From assembly GCF_023556315.2 (NCBI RefSeq), contig NZ_CP116221.1, forward strand, positions 3,424,001-3,488,000: DNA of 64,000 nt. Direction: 5' to 3'. Shown piece by piece: positions 8,827 through 17,892 of the stretch; position 1 is the first letter of the stretch; every line of letters starts with the position of its first letter. This stretch comes from Psychroserpens ponticola. Its GTDB lineage: Bacteria; Bacteroidota; Bacteroidia; Flavobacteriales; Flavobacteriaceae. Below the pieces are notes generated by a model. That model ran no database searches. It saw nothing but the letters and a program-made list of their open reading frames with translations, and had not been told where the DNA came from. Both the position numbers and the translations under genes were made by a program.

Positions 8827-10443
8827 TTAAAACGCATAGCGTTGAGGACCACCACGTCTTATTTCTTCACTAGCATTATCTTCAAACTTTTTAAAGTTTT
8901 CACGAAATGCATTTGATAATTTAAAAGCTGTTTTATAATACGCTTCATCATCATTCCATGTTGTTCTTGGACTCAAAACTTCTTTAGGAACTCCAGGACA
9001 TGATCTTGGTTGTGCTACACCAAATACAGAATGTAAATGGTAATCATCATAATTATAAACTCCTAAATCGCCATTAAGTACTGCAGTAATCATAGCTCTT
9101 GTATATTTCAATTTCATACGAGTACCAACTCCGTAAGGACCACCTGTCCAACCAGTATTAACCAGCCAAACATTTACTCCAGCTTCTTTCATTTTTGTAC
9201 TAAGCATATCCGCATACTCTGTTGGATGTAATGGCATAAATGGTGCTCCAAAACAAGCAGAAAAACTTGGTACTGGTTCAACAACACCAGCTTCTGTACC
9301 TGCCACTTTTGCTGTATAACCAGAAATAAAATGGTAAGCAGCTTGATTAGGCGTAAGTTTTGATATTGGAGGCAATACTCCAAACGCATCAGCTGTTAAA
9401 AAGAATATGTTCTTTGGATTTTTCCCTATTGAAGGCACTTTAATATTTTCAATATGATATATTGGATAACTTACACGTGTATTTTGTGTTATTGTTGTGT
9501 CTGAAAAATCCACATCTCCTTTATCATCAGCGATTACATTTTCAAGAATTGCACCTCTTTTTATTGCAGAAAAAATCTCTGGTTCTTGCTCCTGTGATAA
9601 ATTAATAACTTTAGCGTAGCAACCACCTTCAAAATTAAACACTGTATTTTCATTTGTCCAACCATGTTCGTCATCACCAATTAAACTTCTATCAGGATCT
9701 GTAGACAAAGTTGTTTTACCTGTGCCTGATAAACCAAAAAAGATGGCAGTATCTCCATCTTTTCCAACATTAGCACTACAATGCATAGGCAATGTGTTTT
9801 TATATACTGGAAGAATAAAGTTTAAAGCAGAAAAAATTCCTTTCTTAATTTCTCCTGTATAACCTGTACCTCCTATCAATGCAATCTTCTTTGTGAAATT
9901 TAAAATAGCAAAATTATGCTGTCTAGTTTCATCAATTTCTGCATCAGCCATAAATCCTGGTGCATTAATTACTGTCCACTCAGGTGAAAAATCTTTTAAT
10001 TCATCTTCATTTGGGCGTAAAAACATGTTATATGCAAACATATTACTCCAAGGATATTCATTAATTACACGAATATTCAATTTATAATTAGGATCTGCAC
10101 ATGCATAACAATCTCTCACAAAAACTTCTTTTTCTGAAAGGTAATCGACTACCTTATCATAGAGTTTATCAAAAGCATTGGGTTCAAATGGAATATTAAT
10201 ATTTCCCCACCAAACTTTATCTTTGGTAATATCGTCTTTTACAATAAATCGATCTTGTGGAGATCTTCCAGTAAATTCTCCTGTATTAACAGCAAGAGTT
10301 CCCGAAGAGACTTCAACACCTTGGCCTTTTTCTATTGTAATGTCATGAAGTTCATCAGAAGATAATTGATATCTAATTTTAGCATTTTTAATACCGTAAC
10401 CTTCTAACGCAATCGTTTTCGTAATTTGTGTATGGTTTACCAT
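8827..10443 (-). CDS. pckA: Phosphoenolpyruvate carboxykinase (ATP)
   Basis: 538-residue ATP-type PEPCK that makes phosphoenolpyruvate from oxaloacetate and ATP, the entry to gluconeogenesis. Kinase-1a P-loop is GLSGTGKTTLS, followed by kinase-2 LIGDDEHGW; FTGRSPQDRFIVKD near the N-terminus and FSACFGAPFMPLHP are family signatures. I chose the ATG at 10443 rather than the upstream in-frame TTG at 10470, because the TAnnTTTG promoter overlaps the latter. It stands alone and converges with hemD. Confidence 0.97.
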   Translation of the reverse strand: MVNHTQITKTIALEGYGIKNAKIRYQLSSDELHDITIEKGQGVEVSSGTLAVNTGEFTGRSPQDRFIVKDDITKDKVWWGNINIPFEPNAFDKLYDKVVDYLSEKEVFVRDCYACADPNYKLNIRVINEYPWSNMFAYNMFLRPNEDELKDFSPEWTVINAPGFMADAEIDETRQHNFAILNFTKKIALIGGTGYTGEIKKGIFSALNFILPVYKNTLPMHCSANVGKDGDTAIFFGLSGTGKTTLSTDPDRSLIGDDEHGWTNENTVFNFEGGCYAKVINLSQEQEPEIFSAIKRGAILENVIADDKGDVDFSDTTITQNTRVSYPIYHIENIKVPSIGKNPKNIFFLTADAFGVLPPISKLTPNQAAYHFISGYTAKVAGTEAGVVEPVPSFSACFGAPFMPLHPTEYADMLSTKMKEAGVNVWLVNTGWTGGPYGVGTRMKLKYTRAMITAVLNGDLGVYNYDDYHLHSVFGVAQPRSCPGVPKEVLSPRTTWNDDEAYYKTAFKLSNAFRENFKKFEDNASEEIRRGGPQRYAF

Positions 10444-10467
10444 AATTTGTTTATGTTGTTTAGACTG

Positions 10468-10475
10468 CAAAATTA
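10468..10475 (-). promoter_or_regulatory. TAnnTTTG promoter element of pckA
   Basis: Minus-strand TAATTTTG 24 bp upstream of the pckA ATG. Confidence 0.6.
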
Positions 10476-10503
10476 AACAATATTTTAAAGTAGCGCCTTA
10501 AAT

Positions 10504-10899
10504 TTATGATTTATCAGTACTGATTTTTAAAAAGTTTATCAACAATATCAACCATGAAATTATTAATAACAATCCTCCAATAGGAGTAATAAATCCAATA
10601 CTTTTAAAATCAAATGACGTTAAAGTGTTTGTTGCAAGGCCATAAATTGAGCCAGAAAAGAAAATAAGACCAATAATAACCAGATAAAAAATCCTGCGTT
10701 TCGTTTTATCATTTAAAGTGTTTAATATTCCAATAATAAATAAATAAAAAGCATGATACATTTGATATCTCACACCTGTTTCAAATGTTTGTTGCGCCTC
10801 TAATGGTATTAAAATTTTCAAGCCATGAGCTGCGAAAGCTCCTAAAACAATTGCTAGCATACCCAAAATAGTCGCTGTAATAAAAATAGTCCTATTCAT
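10504..10899 (-). CDS. DUF423 domain-containing membrane protein
   Basis: 131 residues with four hydrophobic segments and the DUF423 pattern: GAFAAHGLK in the first loop (about 21-29) and TGVRYQMYHAFYLF (about 41-54). This is the YgdD family of small inner-membrane proteins of unknown function. It has its own TAnnTTTG promoter in the region shared with the divergent saccharopine dehydrogenase gene. Confidence 0.9.
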   Translation of the reverse strand: MNRTIFITATILGMLAIVLGAFAAHGLKILIPLEAQQTFETGVRYQMYHAFYLFIIGILNTLNDKTKRRIFYLVIIGLIFFSGSIYGLATNTLTSFDFKSIGFITPIGGLLLIISWLILLINFLKISTDKS

Positions 10900-10952
10900 A
10901 TAATTGAAATTTTGGTTTTAATAACCCTTAGTATTTAGTAAATTCGTCAATA

Positions 10953-10960
10953 CAAAACTA
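10953..10960 (-). promoter_or_regulatory. TAnnTTTG promoter element of the DUF423 gene
   Basis: Minus-strand TAGTTTTG, 53 bp upstream of the DUF423 start. Confidence 0.5.
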
Positions 10961-10976
10961 CTCAACAAAAGCCATT

Positions 10977-12341
10977 ATGCGAAAGATTTTAGTTATTGGT
11001 GCAGGAAAATCTGCATCTTTCCTTATAAAATACTTATTAAACAAATCTACTGAAGAAAACTTACACATTATTGTAGGCGATATTAATATACAGAATGCCA
11101 GAAAACTTATAAACGACCATGAGAATGGACAAGCAATTACGCTTGATGTTTTTAGTAGTCATTCAAGACATGATGCAATTGAAAATGCAGACATTGTCGT
11201 CTCAATGCTTCCAGCACGTTATCATATTGAAGTAGCAAGAGACTGTATTACCTATGGAAAACATATGGTAACTGCATCTTATGTAAGTAAAGACATGGAA
11301 GAACTAGATAAAGCTGCTAAAAACAAAGGACTCGTTTTTATGAATGAAATAGGAGTAGATCCTGGAATTGATCATATGAGCGCAATGAAAGTTATTGACG
11401 ACATTAGATCTAAAGGTGGAAAAATGATTCTTTTTGAATCGTTTACAGGTGGACTAGTAGCTCCAGAAAGTGATAACAATCTTTGGAATTATAAATTTAC
11501 TTGGAATCCAAGAAATGTTGTTCTAGCTGGTCAAGGAGGAGCTGCCAAATTTTTACAAGAAGGCACTTATAAATACATTCCTTATAACCGGTTATTCAGA
11601 CGTACAGAATTTTTAGAAATTGAAGGCTATGGTCGTTTTGAAGCGTATGCTAATAGAGATTCATTAAAATACCAAAGCGCATATGGCATGGATGACATTA
11701 AAACCTTATATCGAGGTACAATACGTCGCGTTGGATATGGTCGTGCATGGAATATTTTTGTGCTTTTAGGAATGACTGCAGATGATTATACCATTGAGGA
11801 CAGTGAAAACATGAGTTATCGAGATTTTATAAATGCATTTTTACCTTATAGTCATACAGATTCGGTTGAATTAAAATTTAGACATGCTCTAAAAATTGAT
11901 CAAGATGATATTGTTTGGGATAAGCTTGAAGAGTTAGATCTTTTTAGTAAAACTAAGATGGTAGAACTTAAAGAAGCAACACCTGCACAAATACTTCAAA
12001 AGATTTTAATGGATAGCTGGACACTAGAAGACGATGACAAAGATATGATTGTGATGTATCATAAATTCGGATACCAACTTAATGGTGAAATGCATCAAAT
12101 AGACTCGACAATGGTTGCTAAAGGTGATGACAGAACATATACAGCCATGTCCAAAACAGTAGGCTTACCAGTTGCTATTGCAACACTTGCTATTTTAAAT
12201 GAAAAAATTACAACGCCTGGAGTACAAATTCCTATTCACAAAGAGGTCTACGAACCTATATTAAATGAATTAGAAGACTTCGGAATTAAATTTTCTGAAA
12301 AGGAAGTGCCATATTTAGGCTACAATCCTTTGAATGTGTAA
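10977..12341 (+). CDS. Saccharopine dehydrogenase family protein
   Basis: 454 residues. The N-terminal Rossmann domain begins with ILVIGAGKSASFLIKYLL, a GxGxxA dinucleotide site; NEIGVDPGIDHMSAMK (about 123-138) and ESFTGGLVAPESDNN (about 152-166) belong to the catalytic C-terminal domain of saccharopine reductases and dehydrogenases. It probably oxidises saccharopine to aminoadipate semialdehyde and glutamate in lysine catabolism. An Lrp/AsnC regulator lies 29 bp downstream on the same strand, fitting amino-acid-responsive control. No lysine-ketoglutarate reductase is seen nearby. Confidence 0.85.
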   Translation: MRKILVIGAGKSASFLIKYLLNKSTEENLHIIVGDINIQNARKLINDHENGQAITLDVFSSHSRHDAIENADIVVSMLPARYHIEVARDCITYGKHMVTASYVSKDMEELDKAAKNKGLVFMNEIGVDPGIDHMSAMKVIDDIRSKGGKMILFESFTGGLVAPESDNNLWNYKFTWNPRNVVLAGQGGAAKFLQEGTYKYIPYNRLFRRTEFLEIEGYGRFEAYANRDSLKYQSAYGMDDIKTLYRGTIRRVGYGRAWNIFVLLGMTADDYTIEDSENMSYRDFINAFLPYSHTDSVELKFRHALKIDQDDIVWDKLEELDLFSKTKMVELKEATPAQILQKILMDSWTLEDDDKDMIVMYHKFGYQLNGEMHQIDSTMVAKGDDRTYTAMSKTVGLPVAIATLAILNEKITTPGVQIPIHKEVYEPILNELEDFGIKFSEKEVPYLGYNPLNV

Positions 12342-12370
12342 TGATTAATTCTTGATAAACAATACACAAG

Positions 12371-12841
12371 ATGAAAACAGTTAACCAAAGCATACAAATT
12401 GATGGTATTGATAAAAAGATACTAAGAGCTTTAATGAGTGATGCTAGAACACCTATTTTAGAAATTGCACGTCAAGTTGGTATTTCGGGAGCTGCTATTC
12501 ATCAACGGTTAAGAAAACTAGAAAAATCAAAGTTGATTTCAGGATCTAAGTTTGTCATCAACCCAAAAGTATTAGGCTATACCACAATGGCTTTCATTGG
12601 TGTTTTTTTAGATAAAGCTGTTAGTAATCCAGAAGCTGTAAGGCAATTACAAAAAATCCCAGAAGTATTAGAATGTCATTATACTACTGGGAATTGGAGT
12701 GTTTTCATTAAAGTATTATGCAAAGACAATGAACATTTAATGCAAGTGCTTAATAAAGATATTCAATCTATAACAGGAGTTTCTAGAACAGAAACCTTTA
12801 TTTCTTTAGACCAACAAATCGATCGACAGATAAAGATTTAA
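12371..12841 (+). CDS. Lrp/AsnC family transcriptional regulator
   Basis: 156 residues: an N-terminal winged helix (IDKKILRALMSDARTPILEI with a recognition helix GISGAAIHQRLRKLEK, about residues 12-58) and a C-terminal RAM ligand-binding domain (about 70-150). Members sense amino acids and bind as octamers. Its place directly after the saccharopine dehydrogenase gene suggests local control of lysine breakdown, which is inference. It converges with the LRR protein gene, two bases apart. Confidence 0.95.
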   Translation: MKTVNQSIQIDGIDKKILRALMSDARTPILEIARQVGISGAAIHQRLRKLEKSKLISGSKFVINPKVLGYTTMAFIGVFLDKAVSNPEAVRQLQKIPEVLECHYTTGNWSVFIKVLCKDNEHLMQVLNKDIQSITGVSRTETFISLDQQIDRQIKI

Positions 12842-12843
12842 GT

Positions 12844-14622
12844 TTAGTTTTTAATTAGTTTTTTACTAACAGAGATTCCATCCTTTACAATATTTAGAAT
12901 ATATAAACCTGTTTTTAATTGTGATAGATTTAAACGGTTCTCTCCACCTTTTAATTTACCATCTAACAATTGTTGTCCATTAATATTATGTATTGTATAA
13001 TAAGCGTCTGCTTGAATTGAAACCGTAATCACATCATTTACGGGATTTGGATATAGCATTACTTCATTATTAGAAAAAGAATCATTTTTGGAATCCATTA
13101 ATGCTTGCTGATTTCTATTCCTAGAGGTACGTTTATATTGGCAATCTTCACTAAACATACTTGATGGGTCAACATTGATCCAGTTAGCAGCGCTATAAAC
13201 AGCATCATCAACTTGAATACATTCTAAATCTGAATTATTGAGTGCATTAAAATATGTGATTTTGGTGTTATTCCCATTTTTCAAATTCAAGCCTATCAAT
13301 TCATTATCATCACAATTTAAGATTTTTAATACTGGATTATTAGCCAAGTTTAAATGTGTTAAATTATTAGAAAGACAAGATAGATACTTTAATGCTGTAT
13401 TATTATTGACGTCTAAACTGGTTAAATTATTAATACCACATGATAAATTCTTTAATGCTATATTATTACTTATATCTAAATTGGTTAAACTATTAGAGTG
13501 ACATAATAAATAAAATAACGAAGCACTGTTACTTACATCTAAACTAGTTATATTATTTGAAGAAACATTCAAAATGGTTAATGCTGTAAAATCTTCAATT
13601 CCTGTAAGATCTGAAATTGCTTTATTTTTAACATCTAAAAAATTAATGCCATTAATGTTAGTGGTTAGGACATAATCATCTAAAGCACCAGAATCATAAC
13701 CTAAATCTATTAAGGCTTGTTCAAAATTATCGTCTGGAACGTAAGTAAAGTTTGTTGGATACAGACAGTCTTCACTAAAACTGGTTTGCGCATCAATATT
13801 GGTCCAATTTGCTGTACTGTATGCTTGGTCTTCAACTTGAATACATTCTAAATCTGAGTTATTAAGTGCATTAAAACTTGTAATAATAGTATTGTTTCCA
13901 TTCTTCAAATTTATACCTGTTAAAAAATTATCACTACAGTTTAATGTTTCTAATAACCCATTATTAGTTAATTTTAAACGAGTTAAACTATTACTATTAG
14001 CCAATAAAACCTTTAATGATGTATTGTTACTTAAATCTAAAGCAATTAGGTTATTAGATAAACATACTACAGTCTCTAATGCAGTATTATTAGTTACATC
14101 TAAAGTAGTTAAACTATTGAAATGGCATGATAAATACGTTAATGCTATATTATTGCTTAAGTCTAAATTTGTTAAGTTATTACTATAGCATTCTAATTGT
14201 TCTAATTCAATATTAACGCTTACATCTAAACTACTTAAATTGTTATTAGAAACATTCAAAACTATTAATGCTATATTATTACTTAGGTCTAAACTAGTTA
14301 AACTATTATTGGCGCATGTTAAATATTCTAATTCAATATTGGTGCTTACATCTAAACTAGTTAAGTTGTTATTAGAAACATACAATCCTATTAATGCCGT
14401 GAAATCCTCAATTCCAGTAAGATCTGAGATTCCTTTATTCTGAACAGCTAAATAACTAATGCTATTTATATTGGCTGTGAGAACATAATTATCTAAAGCA
14501 CCCGAATCATAACCTAAATCTATTAAGGCTTGTTCGAAGTTATCATCAGGAACGTAGGTGTTTTGAGCATTGGCATTTAAGCTTAAAAAAGCGAACAAAA
14601 GAATAAAATAAAATGGTCTCAT
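12844..14622 (-). CDS. Leucine-rich repeat protein with T9SS type A sorting domain (two modules)
   Basis: 592 residues. The signal peptide ends in SLNANAQ (about residue 19). Two modules follow, each opening with YVPDDNFEQALIDLGYDSG (about 22 and 296), then an ISDLTGIEDF turn, a run of about 21-residue LRRs of the type LTSLDVSNNxALxxLxC, and a closing block ending SEDC. The last 75 residues are a T9SS type A domain (VMLYPNPVNDVITV to SVSKKLIKN). It should be displayed or released at the cell surface and may bind ligands or other cells. It is a paralogue of the gene just upstream and shares its promoter region. Confidence 0.92.
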   Translation of the reverse strand: MRPFYFILLFAFLSLNANAQNTYVPDDNFEQALIDLGYDSGALDNYVLTANINSISYLAVQNKGISDLTGIEDFTALIGLYVSNNNLTSLDVSTNIELEYLTCANNSLTSLDLSNNIALIVLNVSNNNLSSLDVSVNIELEQLECYSNNLTNLDLSNNIALTYLSCHFNSLTTLDVTNNTALETVVCLSNNLIALDLSNNTSLKVLLANSNSLTRLKLTNNGLLETLNCSDNFLTGINLKNGNNTIITSFNALNNSDLECIQVEDQAYSTANWTNIDAQTSFSEDCLYPTNFTYVPDDNFEQALIDLGYDSGALDDYVLTTNINGINFLDVKNKAISDLTGIEDFTALTILNVSSNNITSLDVSNSASLFYLLCHSNSLTNLDISNNIALKNLSCGINNLTSLDVNNNTALKYLSCLSNNLTHLNLANNPVLKILNCDDNELIGLNLKNGNNTKITYFNALNNSDLECIQVDDAVYSAANWINVDPSSMFSEDCQYKRTSRNRNQQALMDSKNDSFSNNEVMLYPNPVNDVITVSIQADAYYTIHNINGQQLLDGKLKGGENRLNLSQLKTGLYILNIVKDGISVSKKLIKN

Positions 14623-14650
14623 TTTTAAATAATTTATGGTTAATAGCTAT

Positions 14651-14665
14651 AGTTCTCATGGAACT
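14651..14665 (-). promoter_or_regulatory. 5' leader hairpin of the two-module LRR gene
   Basis: AGTTC / GAACT with a five-base loop sits in the predicted leader about 30 bp before the start codon. The same hairpin, longer by one pair, occurs in the leader of the four-module LRR gene. Confidence 0.5.
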
Positions 14666-14673
14666 TAGTCTCT

Positions 14674-14758
14674 AAATTACTACGGAAGAGCTGTTGTTTT
14701 ATTGATAAAAAAGTGGATGATAACTATTTGCAAGTAAGGCGGTTGTAATAGTCAGTAA
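14674..14758 (-). promoter_or_regulatory. Promoter region of the two-module LRR gene, shared with its paralogue
   Basis: Minus-strand blocks TTACTGAC (14751-14758), CCACTTTTTTAT (14705-14716) and CGTAGTAATTTAGA (14671-14684) also occur, in the same order and with the same spacing (31 and 20 bp), upstream of the four-module LRR gene. TAATTTAG is a one-mismatch -7 element. The first two blocks are candidate operator sequence. Confidence 0.55.
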
Positions 14759-14770
14759 ACAAAATTACTT

Positions 14771-14819
14771 AATGAAAGAAACGTTTCAGTTTAAATATAA
14801 CTAAAACGTTTCTTTCATT
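14771..14819 (-). terminator. Hairpin downstream of the four-module LRR gene
   Basis: Perfect 16-bp stem (AATGAAAGAAACGTTT / AAACGTTTCTTTCATT) with a 17-base loop, 23 bp after the stop codon. The T-run after it is weak, so it may stabilise the mRNA end rather than terminate strongly. Confidence 0.6.
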
Positions 14820-14841
14820 TAAAACTTCTATATATAAAATT

Positions 14842-17748
14842 TTACTTTTTAATTACTTTTTTAAGTATTGAACCTGTATCGTTTTTTATATTTAGAAAAT
14901 ACAATCCAGATTTTAATTGAGATAGATTAATATTATTATTCCCATTCACTAAGACACCTTGTTTTAATGTTTGTCCGTTAACATTTAAAATATTGTAGTG
15001 TCCATTCGTTGTAGATGAAATATTTAATTCATTGTTTACTGGATTTGGATAGACTGAAAACGTGTGCTCATTTATAGATTCTAATGATAAGGTTGCACAA
15101 TCTTCACTAAAAATGGATGCCATGTCTACATTTGTCCAATTAGTAGTACTATATGCTGCATCGTCTACTTCGATACAGGATAAATTTGGGTTTCCTGTAG
15201 CATTAAAAGTTGTAATAATTGTGTTATTTCCATTTTTGATATTTAGACTTATTAAATTATTATTATTACAATCAAGGTATTCTAACAATGTATTATTTAT
15301 GAGATCTAAACCTGTTAAATTATTATCATAACAAAACAAACTCACTAATGCTATATTGTTACTAATATCTAGGCTATTTATACTATTATCATGACAAAAT
15401 AAAAATCTTAAGGCTGTATTGGTACTAACATCCAAACTGCTTATGCTATTATTAGTACAAGATAAAGACTCTAATGCTGTATTGTTACTAACATCTATGC
15501 TTGTTAAACTATTGCTATGACAAGCCAAAAACGTTAATGCTGTATTAGAGCTGATATCTAAACTACTTAAACTATTAAAACTACAGACTAAAAACGTTAA
15601 TGCTGTATTGGAGCTAACATCTAAACTGCTTAAACTATTATTATAACAAGACAAATCTGTTAACGCAACAAAGCCTTCAATTCCTGTTAGATCTGAAATG
15701 CTATTACTATCAACATTTAAGTTTGTAACTGTATTAATATTTGCGGTTGGGACATAATCATCTAAAACACCTGTATCATACCCTAAATCGATTAAGGCTT
15801 GTTCAAAATTATCATCTGGAACGTAAGTTTCTCCATAATGGCAATCTTCACTAAAGCTAGTTTGCGCATCAATATCTGTCCAGTTGGTAGTGCTGTAGGT
15901 TGCATCGTTTACCTCAATACATGTTAAGTTTGGGTTTCCGATAGTATCAAAAGTGGTAATGATTGCATTATTTCCATTTTGGACATTTATACTTGTTAAA
16001 TTATTATTGCTACATTTTAAATAATTTAATGATGTATTATTTGAGAGATCTAAGCTTATTAAATTACCTGTGAATGTAGATAAAGACTCTAATGCCACGT
16101 TATTAGATGTATCTAAATCTGTGAAATTGTTAGAATGGCAGGATAAAAGTTTTAATGATATATTATTAGAGATTTCTAAACTCGTTGAATTATTACCATA
16201 ACAGTATAAAGTTTCTAATAAAGTGTTGTTAGAAAAATCCATACTTGCTAAATTATTACCATTACATTGTAAAACTATTAGTGCCACAAAATCTTCAATT
16301 CCTGTTAAGTCAGAAATACTCTTATTGCTAACATCTAAGGAAGTCAATGTATTAATATTAGCAGTTAGCACATAGTTGTCTAAAGGACCAGAATCATACC
16401 CTAAATCAATTAAGGCTTGTTCAAAATTATCATCTGGAACATAGGTGTCATTGTAATAGCAATCTTCACTAAAACTGGTTTGTGCATCAATGTTTGTCCA
16501 ATTTGTAGTACTGTAAGCTGCATCTTCAACTTGAATACACGTTAAGTTTGGGTTTCCTATTGCATCAAAATCTGTAATAATTGTATTGTTTCCGTTTTTA
16601 AGATTTAAACCAATTAAGTCGTTATTATTACAATTTAAAATTTCTAAGAAAGGGTTATTTACTAAATTTAAACTGCTTAAATTATTAGATTGGCATGATA
16701 AAGTTGCTAATGCTGTATTTGTACTAATATCTATACTTGTTAGATTATTAGAGTCACAACGTAAAACTGTTAGGGCAATATTGGTACTAACATCTAAACT
16801 ATTTAATCCAGTAAGATCGCAAGATAAAGTTGTTAATGCTTGATTAGCGCTAACATCTAAATTTGTTAAATTGCTATTAAAACTACAATTTAAATACGAG
16901 AGTTGAGCATTATTACTTACATCTAGACTTGTCAAAAGGTTAATACCACAAAACAAAGTCGTTAGATCTTCAAAATCTTCAATACCTGTAAGATCAGATA
17001 TACCTTTATTACTAACACTTAAAGTACCAACGGTGTTTATATTAGCCGTTGGAACATAATCATCTAAAGCACCAGCATCATATCCTAAATCTATTAAAGC
17101 CTGTTCAAAATTATCATCTGGCACATAGGTTTCTCCATAATGACAGTCTTCACTAAAACTTGATTGCATATCAATATCTGTCCAATTATTAGTACTGTAA
17201 GTTGCGTTATCAACTTGAATACACGTTAAGTTTGGGTTGTTTATGGTATTAAAATTTGTAATGATATTACCAGCTCCATTTCTGATACTTAATGCAGTAA
17301 GTTGATTATTAGTAGCATAAAAATTTGATAGCAACGAATTTTGGTTCAGATTTAAAATCATAATAGCATTTATGCCACAGTTCAAAAATTGTAACTGCGT
17401 ATTACTTGATACATCTAAAGACGTTAAACTGTTGGCACTGCAATCTAAATATATAAGTTGTGTATTGGCTGAGACATCTAGATTTGCAATGCTGTTGGTA
17501 TAACACCTCAATTCGGTTAATGCTGCAAAATCTTCAATTCCTGTTAGATCAGAAATTCCTTTATCATCAACATTTAAAATACTAACTCCACTTATATTAA
17601 TAGTTGGAACAAAATCATCTAAAGGACCAGAATCGTAGCCTAAATTTATTAAAGCTTGTTCAAAGTTATCATCTGGAACATAGGTGAGTTGCGCATTGGC
17701 ATTTAAGCTTAAAAAAGCCAACAAAAGAAAAAAGTAAAACTGTCTCAT
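14842..17748 (-). CDS. Leucine-rich repeat protein with T9SS type A sorting domain (four modules)
   Basis: 968 residues. The signal peptide MRQFYFFLLLAFLSLNANAQ is nearly identical to that of the neighbouring paralogue. Four modules, each opening with YVPDDNFEQALI(D/N)LGYD, carry LRRs of varying number and close with a block ending SEDC. The C-terminal T9SS type A domain begins FSVYPNPVNNELNI and ends LKKVIKK. I chose ATG 17748 over an in-frame TTG 27 bp upstream, because the signal peptide starts there. It lies 144 bp downstream of a response regulator gene on the same strand and shares its upstream region with the second LRR gene. Confidence 0.92.
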   Translation of the reverse strand: MRQFYFFLLLAFLSLNANAQLTYVPDDNFEQALINLGYDSGPLDDFVPTINISGVSILNVDDKGISDLTGIEDFAALTELRCYTNSIANLDVSANTQLIYLDCSANSLTSLDVSSNTQLQFLNCGINAIMILNLNQNSLLSNFYATNNQLTALSIRNGAGNIITNFNTINNPNLTCIQVDNATYSTNNWTDIDMQSSFSEDCHYGETYVPDDNFEQALIDLGYDAGALDDYVPTANINTVGTLSVSNKGISDLTGIEDFEDLTTLFCGINLLTSLDVSNNAQLSYLNCSFNSNLTNLDVSANQALTTLSCDLTGLNSLDVSTNIALTVLRCDSNNLTSIDISTNTALATLSCQSNNLSSLNLVNNPFLEILNCNNNDLIGLNLKNGNNTIITDFDAIGNPNLTCIQVEDAAYSTTNWTNIDAQTSFSEDCYYNDTYVPDDNFEQALIDLGYDSGPLDNYVLTANINTLTSLDVSNKSISDLTGIEDFVALIVLQCNGNNLASMDFSNNTLLETLYCYGNNSTSLEISNNISLKLLSCHSNNFTDLDTSNNVALESLSTFTGNLISLDLSNNTSLNYLKCSNNNLTSINVQNGNNAIITTFDTIGNPNLTCIEVNDATYSTTNWTDIDAQTSFSEDCHYGETYVPDDNFEQALIDLGYDTGVLDDYVPTANINTVTNLNVDSNSISDLTGIEGFVALTDLSCYNNSLSSLDVSSNTALTFLVCSFNSLSSLDISSNTALTFLACHSNSLTSIDVSNNTALESLSCTNNSISSLDVSTNTALRFLFCHDNSINSLDISNNIALVSLFCYDNNLTGLDLINNTLLEYLDCNNNNLISLNIKNGNNTIITTFNATGNPNLSCIEVDDAAYSTTNWTNVDMASIFSEDCATLSLESINEHTFSVYPNPVNNELNISSTTNGHYNILNVNGQTLKQGVLVNGNNNINLSQLKSGLYFLNIKNDTGSILKKVIKK

Positions 17749-17775
17749 GGTTATAAAATTTATAATTAATAGCAA

Positions 17776-17792
17776 AAGTTCTCATGGAACTT
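17776..17792 (-). promoter_or_regulatory. 5' leader hairpin of the four-module LRR gene
   Basis: AAGTTC / GAACTT with a five-base loop lies about 30 bp before the start codon; it is kept in the paralogue although flanking bases differ. Confidence 0.5.
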
Positions 17793-17800
17793 ATAATCTA

Positions 17801-17884
17801 AATTACTACGAATGAGAAGGTTATTAAACAATAAAAAAGTGGAAGCGTGATTTCTTTAAGTGAAACGAATGATATTGTCAGTAA
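17801..17884 (-). promoter_or_regulatory. Promoter region of the four-module LRR gene
   Basis: Minus-strand TTACTGAC (17877-17884), CTTCCACTTTTTTAT (17831-17845) and CGTAGTAATTTAGA (17797-17810) align block by block with the paralogue's upstream region. A related GCTTCC plus T-run block lies upstream of the histidine kinase gene at 20658-20674. Confidence 0.55.
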
Positions 17885-17892
17885 GTGAAAGG

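Noticed and set aside
9189-9389. Short frames within pckA, tyrS, leuS and glyS
   Set aside because: They lie fully inside well-identified genes in another frame, with no independent support.
13238-14443. Open frames on the plus strand opposite the LRR genes (also 15062-15331 and 16586-16843)
   Set aside because: They arise from the antisense of Leu/Asn/Ser-rich repeats, have repeated VKLL patterns, and no start-site or promoter signals of their own.
14842-17775. Longer N-terminus for the four-module LRR protein (TTG start)
   Set aside because: It adds nine residues before a signal peptide that matches the paralogue exactly from the ATG at 17748.
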